64,000 bases of DNA from JAWXBK01 sp034439975. Lineage in GTDB: Bacteria > Pseudomonadota > Alphaproteobacteria > Dongiales > Dongiaceae. This document shows, one piece after another, positions 53,343 through 61,592 of the stretch. Position 1 is the stretch's first letter. The number at the start of each line of letters is the position of its first letter. The translations under genes were made by a program, and so were the position numbers. A model generated the notes under the pieces. It was not told the origin of the DNA and ran no database searches. It worked only from the letters and a program-made list of their open reading frames with translations. The stretch spans positions 4,325 to 68,324 of the forward strand of contig JAWXBK010000032.1 of the NCBI GenBank assembly GCA_034439975.1, written 5' to 3'.

Positions 53343-54045
53343 ACTCGGCGATGTTGCGTTCCGCTATGAGGACATGGCGATGCGGTTCACCCTGACCGTG
53401 CCGACGGGGGCGTTCCTCGTCGCGTTCGGGCCGAGCGGGGCCGGGAAGAGCACGTTGCTCAATCTGATTGCAGGCTTCGATCGTCCGCTCTCGGGTAGAA
53501 TCCGGCTATTGGAACGTGACATGAAGGGGGTTCCGCCGGCAGAACGCCCAGTCACGATGCTGTTCCAGGACCATAATCTCTTTGCGCATCTCGACGTCGC
53601 GGCGAATGTCGGGCTCGGGATCGATCCGGGGCTCCGGCTCAAGGCGGCCGATCGGGATCGTGTCCGCGCCGCACTCGCCGAAGTCGGGCTCGAGCGGTTC
53701 GAGCATCGTCTGCCGGCGCAGCTTTCCGGCGGAGAGCGTCAGCGCGTGGCGCTCGCCCGCTGTCTCGTGCGGGACAAACCGATCCTGCTGCTCGACGAGC
53801 CGTTCGCCGCACTCGGGCCGCGCATGCGCGACGACATGCTGGACATGGTCGAACGCTTGCGGCGCGATCACGCGCTGACCGTCGTCATGGTCACGCATCA
53901 GCCGGAAGATGCGCGCCGATGCGCGAGCCTGGTCGCTTTCGTGCTGGCCGGCGAAATTCGGCATGTCGCGCCGCCGGAAGTTCTCTTTGGGGTGCGCGAC
54001 GATACCGCGCTCGACGCCTATCTCGGCGAGGTCGAGGCGAGCTGA
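53329..54045 (+). CDS. thiQ: Thiamine ABC transporter ATP-binding protein
   Basis: A 238-residue ABC ATPase. Walker A is GPSGAGKST, the signature is LSGGERQRVALARCL, Walker B is ILLLDEPFAALG and the H-loop is VTHQPEDA. TTG 53329 is chosen because GGAGGG lies 8 bases upstream; it overlaps thiP. The 3' end overlaps the convergent aminotransferase gene by 28 bases. It powers import with thiB and thiP. Confidence 0.92.
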   Translation: MFAIELGDVAFRYEDMAMRFTLTVPTGAFLVAFGPSGAGKSTLLNLIAGFDRPLSGRIRLLERDMKGVPPAERPVTMLFQDHNLFAHLDVAANVGLGIDPGLRLKAADRDRVRAALAEVGLERFEHRLPAQLSGGERQRVALARCLVRDKPILLLDEPFAALGPRMRDDMLDMVERLRRDHALTVVMVTHQPEDARRCASLVAFVLAGEIRHVAPPEVLFGVRDDTALDAYLGEVEAS

Positions 54046-55388
54046 TCGAAGGCGGCCCGCAAGACCCGGCCTCGGGTCGAGAGGAACTCGTCGGTCGCCT
54101 CCAGGAACCGGTCGATATCCTTTTCACGCATAGGCAGCGAGAGCGCGATGAACCCGCGGCGCGCCATGTATTGTCCGGCCGCCAACATGTCGAGATGATA
54201 GAGCTTGCGGGCGGCGTTCATGACTTCTTCCCGCACCGAATCGTGCGGCTGCGCGTCGCGCGGATTGCGCACCGGCCGATCCGAGAAATGCACCGTGAGC
54301 AGCGACCCGATTCCGGTTGCCTGCATCGGCGCCTTGTGACGAGCGGCCATCTCGTTGAGACGATCGCGCATGCTGTCACCGAGTGCGTTGATCCGCGTCG
54401 CCTCGGCGTTGGTGAAGACCTTGGTGATGCCCGCAAGGCCAGCGGCCATCGACAGTACATTGTTGTTGAATGTGCCGGCATGGCCGATCGCATCGGGACG
54501 CGAGGGATCGAACCGTTCCATCAGGTCGCGGCGCCCGCCGAATGCGCCGAAACTCAGCCCGCCGCCGAGATACTTGCCCAGCGTGGTCATGTCGGGCGTG
54601 ATTCCGATCGACCCCTGTAGGCCGGATGGCGAGAGGCGCGATGTCATCACCTCGTCGAAAATCAACACGATGCCGTGGCGGGTCGCTTCCTCGCGGAGCA
54701 TCGCGAGGAAAGTTCGATCGCCGGGAATGCATCCACCTGAACCCTGCATCGGTTCGACTAGAATGGCCGCGAGCTCACTTGCGTGCTTGCGAATCTGTGC
54801 ACGGGTTGGTTCAACCTCGTTGTACTGGCCGATCACCCAGTCGATCGGGAAGTTGAGCGGGTGGCCATGATGACCGAAATAGAAAACGCTTCCGTGATAG
54901 CCGGCCTCGAAAACCATGACGCGGCCACGCTTCGTCATGAATCGCGCTGTCTGTACCGCGAGAAGATTGGCTTCGGTACCGGAATTGCAGAATCGCACCA
55001 GGTCGAGCGACGGGAAGCGATCGCAGATCGCCTTCGCGAGTTGTCCCTCGTAACCGTTCGGGCCGCCCAGCACGATGCCATCCCCTAAAGCTTCCTTCAC
55101 CGCATCCTGAATGATGGGATCGGAATGGCCGTAAAGCCCGGCCGTGTATTCGCCGAGGAAATCCGCATAGACGTGACCGTCCAGATCCGTCAGCCGGTTT
55201 GCCTCTCCCTTCGCCCAGGCGAGGGGAAATGGATCGTAATGCAGGACCGTTCTTGTGTTGCCGCCCGGCATAGCGTTGCCCGCGAATTCATGTCGGTCAC
55301 GACTTTTGGGATTGGACGCGACGTAGCGCGCTTCCGCTTCCGACAAGGCTGCCGAAAGATCGGCGTTTCTCGAAGAATCATCGGCCAT
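54018..55388 (-). CDS. Class III PLP aminotransferase (glutamate-1-semialdehyde aminomutase-like)
   Basis: A 456-residue class III transaminase. NSGTEANLLAVQTARFMTKR is the cofactor-phosphate region, Asp245 (IFDEVMTSR) binds the pyridine N, and Lys272 in TLGKYLGGG forms the Schiff base. It resembles HemL but lacks a tetrapyrrole context; omega-amino-acid or aminomutase activity on other substrates is as likely. It is convergent with thiQ and divergent from the S9 peptidase. Confidence 0.9.
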   Translation of the reverse strand: MADDSSRNADLSAALSEAEARYVASNPKSRDRHEFAGNAMPGGNTRTVLHYDPFPLAWAKGEANRLTDLDGHVYADFLGEYTAGLYGHSDPIIQDAVKEALGDGIVLGGPNGYEGQLAKAICDRFPSLDLVRFCNSGTEANLLAVQTARFMTKRGRVMVFEAGYHGSVFYFGHHGHPLNFPIDWVIGQYNEVEPTRAQIRKHASELAAILVEPMQGSGGCIPGDRTFLAMLREEATRHGIVLIFDEVMTSRLSPSGLQGSIGITPDMTTLGKYLGGGLSFGAFGGRRDLMERFDPSRPDAIGHAGTFNNNVLSMAAGLAGITKVFTNAEATRINALGDSMRDRLNEMAARHKAPMQATGIGSLLTVHFSDRPVRNPRDAQPHDSVREEVMNAARKLYHLDMLAAGQYMARRGFIALSLPMREKDIDRFLEATDEFLSTRGRVLRAAFDQLASTSPR

Positions 55389-55502
55389 GACAGGCTCCCT
55401 GACGCATTCAGGAGAGCATTGGGCGCGGCGCCTGCGCTGTCAATCTTGCTTCCGAATCTGCCATGGCGGGGATAGTCTTCTGCGACCCGTTTCGGAGCTC
55501 CC

Positions 55503-57350
55503 GTGGATAAACGCATTTTCCTCGATCGGCTTCTCGCCCTGCCGGTATTGCTTGGCCCCATTTCGTCGCCGGACGGACGGCATATCGCGTTCACATGGCG
55601 CGGTTTCGGTGTCGGCGCGCAAACTTATGTCGCGGCGACGGAACCGGGCGCGAAAGCGCGTGCGCTCACAGCGCCGCCCGGCGACAGTCATCCGATCTCG
55701 TGGAGTGCGGATGGGCTGTTTCTGATCGTCGGGCGCAGTCACGATGGCGACGAACGCACCAGCCTGCATCGCGTTGAAGTCTCAACCGGCGCGACGGTCA
55801 CGCTGACGGAGCGGCCGGACGATCATTTTCTGTTCGGCGGCGTGCTGCACCCGAACGGACGCTGGCTGTTCTACGCGGCGACCAAGGATTTCACGACCGG
55901 TGCTGCAATCGAAAGTGCGTGGATCTGGCGGCACGATCTTATCAGCGGCGAGCGCCATGCGATTGCCAAGCCGATCGGAAGCAATCTTTCGACGCCTGCG
56001 TTGAGCCCCGACGGATCCATGCTGCTCTATGCGCGAAATGATCACGCGCCAGGCGGACGACAGCTCTGGCTCGTCGATGTCGAGGGCCGCGATGACCGCG
56101 AGGTCGCGAATGAGGGAGATACCGTGTCGCTGTCGGGTGCGTGGTCGCCCGATGGTGCATCCATCGCCGTGCGCGCCGACGGCCCGAGACATTCGCGCGT
56201 GGGATTGCTCTCGGTGGCCGATGGCACGCTGCGCTGGATCATCGACGATGCCGCACGCAACGTCGAAAGCATCGCCTGGCCGAAAGGGTCGCGCCGGATC
56301 GTCTGCATCGAAACGCAGGACGCGATCAGTCGGGGGTTCCTGCTCGATCCTGGAACAGGTGACGAAGTTCCATTGCAAAATGACGCGGCGGCCGGTACGT
56401 TGCTGCCGATTGCACCCGCCGCACACGGCGGGTGGCTGGGTCATCATTTTGAGGCACGCCATCCGGACCGCCTTGTGCTGTTCGATCCGGAATCACCAGC
56501 GCAGCAACTCGATCCGGTCGCGCCGCTGCCAGACGGCAGCGATGTCGATCCGGCGATGCTGGCGGCCCCGGAAAGCGTGAGATGGCGCTCGACCGATGGC
56601 GCATCGGTGCAGGGCTGGTTATATCGGCCGGAGAAGCGACCGCTCGGCGCTGTCGTTGCGGTACATGGCGGTCCGACCTGGCATATCGAAAACCGGTTCA
56701 GCGTGCTGGTTCAGTACCTGGTGCGATGCGGGTTCGTTGTGCTGGAGCCGAATTATCGCGGGAGTACCGGTTTTGGCCCGGCCTGGCGCGATGCGATCAA
56801 GCTCGATGGTTGGGGCGGGCGGGAACAGGACGACATCCGAAGCGGCATCCGCATGTTGCGTGATGATGGAATAGTTTTGGCCGGTACGATCGGCATCACC
56901 GGCGTTTCTTATGGCGGCTATTCCTCCTGGTGTGCGATTACGCGCTGGCCGCGCGAGGACGTGGTCGCCGCCGCGCCAGTTTGCGGCATGACAGATCTCG
57001 TTGTGGATTATGAGACAACGCGGCCCGATCTTCGATCCTACAGCGAAGAGATGATGGGTGGCTCGCCGGCGGATCGGCCGGATTTGTATCGTGAGCGTTC
57101 GCCGATCCATTTCGTGCAGAATATTCGCGGGCATCTGGTCATCGTGCAGGGTATGCAGGATCCGAACGTCACGCCGGAGAATCTCGTTACCGTTCAGGAA
57201 GCGCTCGACAAAGCCGGCATTCGATACGAGGTGCTTACCTTCGCGGACGAGGGACACGGAATTGCCAAGGCGGAAAACCGTCGGGGTCTCTATACGTGGC
57301 TCGCCGACTTCTTTGCTGACGCCTTTGCCGAAAATCTTGTGGCTGGATAA
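55503..57350 (+). CDS. S9 family peptidase (prolyl oligopeptidase-like)
   Basis: A 615-residue serine hydrolase. The N-terminal 350 residues form the beta-propeller lid; the alpha/beta-hydrolase domain has the catalytic Ser469 in GVSYGGYSS, Asp553 in MQDPNV and His585 in DEGHGIAK. There is no signal peptide, so it is probably cytosolic. It cleaves short peptides or acyl-amino acids. GTG 55503 is preceded by GGAGCTCCC. It shares a divergent gap of 114 bases with the aminotransferase. Confidence 0.9.
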   Translation: MDKRIFLDRLLALPVLLGPISSPDGRHIAFTWRGFGVGAQTYVAATEPGAKARALTAPPGDSHPISWSADGLFLIVGRSHDGDERTSLHRVEVSTGATVTLTERPDDHFLFGGVLHPNGRWLFYAATKDFTTGAAIESAWIWRHDLISGERHAIAKPIGSNLSTPALSPDGSMLLYARNDHAPGGRQLWLVDVEGRDDREVANEGDTVSLSGAWSPDGASIAVRADGPRHSRVGLLSVADGTLRWIIDDAARNVESIAWPKGSRRIVCIETQDAISRGFLLDPGTGDEVPLQNDAAAGTLLPIAPAAHGGWLGHHFEARHPDRLVLFDPESPAQQLDPVAPLPDGSDVDPAMLAAPESVRWRSTDGASVQGWLYRPEKRPLGAVVAVHGGPTWHIENRFSVLVQYLVRCGFVVLEPNYRGSTGFGPAWRDAIKLDGWGGREQDDIRSGIRMLRDDGIVLAGTIGITGVSYGGYSSWCAITRWPREDVVAAAPVCGMTDLVVDYETTRPDLRSYSEEMMGGSPADRPDLYRERSPIHFVQNIRGHLVIVQGMQDPNVTPENLVTVQEALDKAGIRYEVLTFADEGHGIAKAENRRGLYTWLADFFADAFAENLVAG

Positions 57351-57400
57351 CTGTTTTCCGACCGGCCCACGGATGGTCCAAAAATCGAGGAGAGATAGGC

Positions 57401-58336
57401 ATGGCGGCGGCCCGGAAAGTCATCATCACCTGCGCGGTTACCGGTTCTATTCATACACCCACCATGTCGGAGCATCTGCCGATCACGCCGGATGAGATCG
57501 CCGAGCAGGCGATCGGCGCAGCCGAGGCCGGCGCCTCGATCCTGCATCTTCATGCGCGCGATCCTAAAGACGGTCGCCCGACACCCGATCCGGCGGTGTT
57601 CATGCAATTTCTGCCACGGATCAAGCAGAACACGGATGCCGTGATCAATATCACGACCGGTGGCGGTGCGGGCATGTCCATCGAAGAAAGACTGGCTGCA
57701 CCGCTGCGGGCGAAACCGGAAATGTGTTCGCTCAATATGGGTTCGATGAACTTCGGTTTGTTCCCGATGCTAACCAAGTACAAGGAGTTCAAGCATGAGT
57801 GGGAACGAAAGCATCTCGAGAATAGTCGCGACTTCATCTTTCGCAACACATTCGCAGATATCGAGCACATCCTGAAAGATCTGGGCGAAGGATGCGGCAC
57901 GCGGTTCGAGTTCGAATGTTACGATGTCGGCCATCTCTACACGCTGGTGCATTTCCTCGAGCGGGGTCTGGTGAAACCGCCGCTATTGGTGCAGACGATT
58001 TTTGGAATCCTCGGCGGCATCGGGCCTGAAGTCGAGAATCTCGTTCACATGCGCAACACGGCGAACCGGTTGCTCGGCGATGCGTATGAATGGTCGATCC
58101 TGGGCGCCGGACGGCATCAGATGAATCTGTTGACTGTCGGTGCGGTCATGGGTGGCCACTGCCGCGTCGGGCTGGAAGACAGTCTCTATCTCGGCAAAGG
58201 CGAGATGGCGAAGACTAATGGCGATCAGGTGCGGCGTATCCGCACGATCCTGCAGGCGCTGTCGCTCGATGTGGCGACGCCCGCCGAAACGCGCACGATG
58301 CTCGCGCTCAAGGGCGGAGACCAGGTGGCATTCTGA
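57401..58336 (+). CDS. 3-keto-5-aminohexanoate cleavage enzyme / BKACE family
   Basis: A 311-residue beta-keto acid cleavage enzyme, a zinc-dependent TIM barrel that condenses a beta-keto acid with acetyl-CoA and splits it. VIITCAVTGSIHTP and ILHLHARDPKDGRP hold the zinc histidines; INITTGGGAGM and EFECYDVGHLY are family landmarks. Substrates vary widely (KAE, carnitine-derived dehydrocarnitine and others), and the context is not decisive. GAGGAGAGAT precedes the ATG. It converges on the tam-like gene, 9 bases away. Confidence 0.92.
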   Translation: MAAARKVIITCAVTGSIHTPTMSEHLPITPDEIAEQAIGAAEAGASILHLHARDPKDGRPTPDPAVFMQFLPRIKQNTDAVINITTGGGAGMSIEERLAAPLRAKPEMCSLNMGSMNFGLFPMLTKYKEFKHEWERKHLENSRDFIFRNTFADIEHILKDLGEGCGTRFEFECYDVGHLYTLVHFLERGLVKPPLLVQTIFGILGGIGPEVENLVHMRNTANRLLGDAYEWSILGAGRHQMNLLTVGAVMGGHCRVGLEDSLYLGKGEMAKTNGDQVRRIRTILQALSLDVATPAETRTMLALKGGDQVAF

Positions 58337-58345
58337 TCGGCGCTG

Positions 58346-59119
58346 CTATTTCCGTGTTGCGATGAAATAGATGCGACGGAAGGGGAAAACCGTTCTTCCA
58401 TCGGCGCGGGTGGGATAAGCGTCGGCAAGAAGTCGCGCAAGTTCCGCCATGAAACGCGCCGCGTCGGACGGCGGCAATGCGCTGAGATAGGGCCGCAGTG
58501 CCGTACCTTTCATCCATTCGAGAACCGGATCGCTTCCATCGAGCAACAGATAGTCGGTTGTCTCCCAGCCATCGAACGAGGCGACGTTCGATCCGAGAAA
58601 ATCGAGATAGGCCGTGGGCATGGCAACCGGATTCGAGCGGACCAGATCACCGGTTTGCACACGCCAACGATCGGACTGCGCAAGTGCGGCCAATGTACGA
58701 TGCGACGGTGCGTCGAAATTGCCGGGCATCTGCACGGCGAACACACCGCCGGGCGGTACCTGCGCGAAGAGCCGCGGCATCAACGTTGAATGATGGTCGA
58801 GCCATTGCAGCGCCGCGTTGGAGAACAGTAAATCGACCGGCGCGTCGGACGACCATGCTGCAACATCCGCTTCAACGAAGCGGACGCCCGGAAATGCGGC
58901 GCGCGCGGTTGCCAGCATCGCGGACGATGAGTCGATGCCGGTGATACGTGCCTCCGGCCATCTTTCCGACAGTAGATGCGTGACCGGACCGTCACCGCAT
59001 CCTAGGTCGACGATAGTTTTAAAGGGACGCAACGGGATGCGCGCGATCAGTTCGCGGGCGGGTCGGCTTCGCGCATCGGAGAAGCGGGCATACTGGGTCG
59101 GATCCCAAATCGCGCTCAT
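58346..59119 (-). CDS. Trans-aconitate 2-methyltransferase-like protein
   Basis: A 257-residue class I methyltransferase. IVDLGCGDGPVTHLLSERWP is SAM motif I, GIDSSSAMLATAR motif II, and LLFSNAALQWLDHHSTLMPR and GGVFAVQMPGNFDAPSH are Tam-type features. Tam methylates trans-aconitate, an aconitase inhibitor. It is divergent from the dioxygenase gene across 169 bases in which no convincing promoter was seen. Confidence 0.88.
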   Translation of the reverse strand: MSAIWDPTQYARFSDARSRPARELIARIPLRPFKTIVDLGCGDGPVTHLLSERWPEARITGIDSSSAMLATARAAFPGVRFVEADVAAWSSDAPVDLLFSNAALQWLDHHSTLMPRLFAQVPPGGVFAVQMPGNFDAPSHRTLAALAQSDRWRVQTGDLVRSNPVAMPTAYLDFLGSNVASFDGWETTDYLLLDGSDPVLEWMKGTALRPYLSALPPSDAARFMAELARLLADAYPTRADGRTVFPFRRIYFIATRK

Positions 59120-59288
59120 GATCGGTCTCTGGTTTCAGTCTCGTCGAACCTCGATCGCCCGGGCTTGAGCGCCGACGGCAAGGAAGGGCAACGAGGGGCC
59201 CGGAACGGGCTAACACGGGTGCCTTGATGGCCGGTAAATCGGAATGATAGCGTAACCGCCGTTCCGGCACAGGGTCACATCACCGCTC

Positions 59289-59882
59289 ATGCGCAATTTC
59301 AAGCCCATCTTCAACGACAACTTCTCTTCCTTTGCGAGCGTGACGAAATTTTTCACGCTGGCGGAGTGCGATCGAATCATCGAACTGGGCCTCGGCCTCG
59401 AAAGCAGTGAATCGACCGTACAAGCCGATCAGGGCAAGGCAAACGTTCCCGGCGGCCAGGCGCGGCAGGGAAGCGTCGCATGGATAAAGAGTTCGGCGAC
59501 GACGGAGCCGTTGTTTGCGCGGCTGGAGAAGATCGCCAGCGAGGTTAACGACAAGGCGTACAAATTCTCGCTGGTCGGGTTCGGTGAACCGATCCAGTTC
59601 ACCTATTACGACCGTACTGGCGATCATTACGCCTGGCATCAGGATCATGGGCCGGGGCGCATGAGCTGCCGCAAATTGTCGATGGTGGTGCAGCTCTCGG
59701 ATCCGGCCGGGTATATCGGTGGCAATCTTCAGCTGATGGTCAGCGGTGCGGCGAAGTCGATGCCGCGCGATCGCGGCTCTGTGGTGATTTTTCCGTCCTG
59801 GCAGGTGCATCGGGTGACGCCGCTGGAATCCGGGGTTCGCTACAGCCTCGTTGCCTGGATTTGGGGCGAGAGTTTTCGCTAG
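59289..59882 (+). CDS. 2-oxoglutarate/Fe(II)-dependent dioxygenase (PKHD/prolyl-4-hydroxylase-like)
   Basis: A 197-residue DSBH-fold oxygenase. The iron ligands are His117 and Asp119 (WHQDH) and His174 (QVHRVTP), and Arg184 (GVRYSLVAW) binds 2-oxoglutarate. It is short, close to the PKHD hydroxylase core without a C-terminal extension. It hydroxylates an unknown protein or small molecule. It is followed by a 195-base gap with an inverted repeat (GACCGTC 59959-59965, GACGGTC 59976-59982) and the promoter listed next. Confidence 0.88.
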   Translation: MRNFKPIFNDNFSSFASVTKFFTLAECDRIIELGLGLESSESTVQADQGKANVPGGQARQGSVAWIKSSATTEPLFARLEKIASEVNDKAYKFSLVGFGEPIQFTYYDRTGDHYAWHQDHGPGRMSCRKLSMVVQLSDPAGYIGGNLQLMVSGAAKSMPRDRGSVVIFPSWQVHRVTPLESGVRYSLVAWIWGESFR

Positions 59883-60006
59883 GAACGGGGCGCATCACCA
59901 GCGACGGCTGGCGCGGTCAGCGACACCCAACCTGCCGCTACGTATAACCGTCCCGGCGGACCGTCGGCAGGATTTGACGGTCGACGGCTTGGGAACCTAC
60001 ATCGGA

Positions 60007-60034
60007 TTGTATTGATCCCTGCACTGCATATACA
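60007..60034 (+). promoter_or_regulatory. Possible promoter of the RHH-PAS gene
   Basis: TTGTAT at 60007-60012 and TATACA at 60029-60034 are 16 bases apart, in a locally AT-richer stretch 44 bases before the start at 60078. It is the best promoter-like pair in the gap after the dioxygenase gene. Judged by eye only. Confidence 0.4.
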
Positions 60035-60077
60035 TTCTGGTGTGTGCCTGATAGCGGGCGCGCCAGGCGGGGCGGGA

Positions 60078-60686
60078 ATGGTTCGACATCGCATCGTTCA
60101 GCATCACGGGCGGCGCTATTCCATCAAACTCGAGGAAGCGGTCTGGCAGACGCTCGATTCCATCGCGGAAGGGCTTGGCGTTCGACTAAATCAGTTGATC
60201 GGCCAGGTGGCGGCGGGCCTCTCCGACAATAACAGCCTGACAGCGGCGCTCCGGCTCTTTTGTCTCGAGCAATCGCTGCAGCGAATTACCACCCTGGAGC
60301 GCGATCTCAACGATCGCTCATTGGTGTCGTCGGGCGTACCGATCGCTTCGATCGTTGAAGCCTGTCCCTCGCCATGTCTCCTGGTCAGGGCGCCCGATGA
60401 GATCCTGAGGATCAACGAGCCTGGCCGTGCCTGGTTCGGTGCTGAAGGGGAAGCCTTGATCGGCAAGGCCCTCAGCCATTACCTCCAGATTCGATGCAAG
60501 CCGAAGCTAACCGAGATACTGGATGCTTATGCGAATGGGGCGGTCAACAGCTACCCGGCGCGAGTAGTCTATCTGCGGCCCGGCCGACTTGTCATGGCCA
60601 AGGCAAGCCTCTGCCCTGCTCAGATTGGAAGGGACGGAAAGCCTGTGTATCTGGTTATGATCGATACCGCCCCGCAGCGGCAGTAG
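60078..60686 (+). CDS. Ribbon-helix-helix (RHH_4-type) protein with C-terminal PAS-like domain
   Basis: A 202-residue protein. Residues 1-55 (HHGRRYSIKLEEAVWQTLDS and GLGVRLNQLIGQV) match the ribbon-helix-helix DNA-binding family found mostly in alphaproteobacteria. Residues about 90-200 (ACPSPCLLVRAPDEILRINE, FGAEGEALIGKALSHYL) look like a PAS sensor fold. It could be a ligand- or redox-responsive repressor. It lies 0.9 kb upstream of the adhesin and on the same strand, so it is a candidate regulator of it. ATG 60078 follows GGCGGGA. Confidence 0.75.
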   Translation: MVRHRIVQHHGRRYSIKLEEAVWQTLDSIAEGLGVRLNQLIGQVAAGLSDNNSLTAALRLFCLEQSLQRITTLERDLNDRSLVSSGVPIASIVEACPSPCLLVRAPDEILRINEPGRAWFGAEGEALIGKALSHYLQIRCKPKLTEILDAYANGAVNSYPARVVYLRPGRLVMAKASLCPAQIGRDGKPVYLVMIDTAPQRQ

Positions 60687-60861
60687 TTGGGCTACCGTCG
60701 CGAAATATTGGCGGACTGCGCCGGATTTTACGCTCTATCGGGTGCGGTTTATTGCCTTTGCGGCAGCCAGTTGCGGCTATGTCCGCATCGGCATACATTA
60801 GAATATCTGCAGAAAGGTCGGGTTTGCCGCGAAATTCGGCGGGAAACGGTAGTGTCTGGTC

Positions 60862-61194
60862 ATGATTGAGCGCGACGACGAAGCACTGGTGAACCTGGAG
60901 AATGTCGATGCGGTCGATGGCCGGATCGCAGGCGCTGTGGATTCGCGGATCACTCTTTCGCTCGACGACCTCCTGCCCGATGCCAACAACGAGATTGTCA
61001 TTGTCGGCGATGGCGACAGCCTGCATCTCAGCATCCTGACCGATATGAGGATCTGTGATTCCGGGATCTCCGGCGAGCATCTGACGGCCGATGGCGTGGA
61101 CGTGGCCGGCCTTTGCTTCTTCGCTTTTGAGGATGGTATGCGGCTCTATTATCCCGCCGAGCTCGACGTCACCGTCTCTCCCGTCTCCGAATAA
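60862..61194 (+). CDS. Small hypothetical protein resembling an adhesin-terminal beta domain
   Basis: A 110-residue acidic protein with no signal peptide. The central part (DSRITLSLDDLLPDANNEIV, then DGDSLHLSI) resembles domains near the C-terminus of RTX/Ig-like adhesins, with pattern 'i.LSDvL....N.lvi.GDaGDsv.L'. No catalytic motif is visible. It stands alone 0.4 kb before the Calx-beta adhesin. The 175-base gap before it contains nothing convincing. It could be a displaced adhesin fragment or a dedicated partner. Confidence 0.6.
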   Translation: MIERDDEALVNLENVDAVDGRIAGAVDSRITLSLDDLLPDANNEIVIVGDGDSLHLSILTDMRICDSGISGEHLTADGVDVAGLCFFAFEDGMRLYYPAELDVTVSPVSE

Positions 61195-61406
61195 CCCAGT
61201 CGCTTTTCGATTAACGCGGGGAGCCGGATCGGCGCTTGGCGCGGATGTCGGCTGGTTTACCGAAGTAGGATGAAAGTCCGCTCGAAACGGCGCGGCGTAT
61301 CGGATCAAAGCGAAGCTGCAGCATATTTAGTTATTCATTTCTGCATGACGAGCGCGAGCGCCGCTTTGTAGCTGCATTCAAACTTTTGTATCCGTGCGTT
61401 TGAGTG

Positions 61407-61470
61407 ATCACCACTTAGTGATGGCATATGCATTTATTCGTTTGATCACAGAAGTGTGAGCTCACATTAT
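61407..61470 (+). promoter_or_regulatory. Palindromic operators and possible promoter upstream of the adhesin
   Basis: Two inverted repeats occur here: ATCAC (61407-61411) with GTGAT (61418-61422), 6 bases apart, and the perfect palindrome TGTGAGCTCACA (61455-61466). TTGATC (61442-61447) and CATTAT (61465-61470) are 17 bases apart and could be a promoter, with the palindrome inside the spacer. The palindrome resembles CRP half-sites but with a 2-base rather than 6-base spacer, so it is not a CRP site. The surrounding 61195-61592 region is AT-richer than its neighbours and contains no gene. Confidence 0.5.
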
Positions 61471-61551
61471 ACGGTATATCAAAGGCTCTCCCTGAGATTG
61501 TGCCTCTACCGGTCGCGCCATAGGTTCCGCAACGGAGCTATAGGGCATGAT

Positions 61552-61576
61552 CGGCGACGGGTGCCCGCCGTCGCCG
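61552..61576 (+). other. Hairpin in the adhesin leader
   Basis: CGGCGACGG (61552-61560) and CCGTCGCCG (61568-61576) form a perfect 9-bp stem with a 7-base loop. It ends 3 bases before the GGGAG ribosome-binding site (61580-61584) of the adhesin start at 61593. It has no T-run. It may control translation or be a ribosome-site occluder. Confidence 0.6.
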
Positions 61577-61592
61577 GCAGGGAGCATTCACG

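Noticed and set aside
60687..60861. 60-codon reading frame from TTG before the small adhesin-like gene
   Set aside because: No ribosome-binding site, unusual Cys-rich composition and no family match; more likely spacer with an AT-richer promoter region.
61455..61466. CRP binding site
   Set aside because: The palindrome TGTGAGCTCACA has a 2-base centre, while CRP sites need TGTGA-N6-TCACA.
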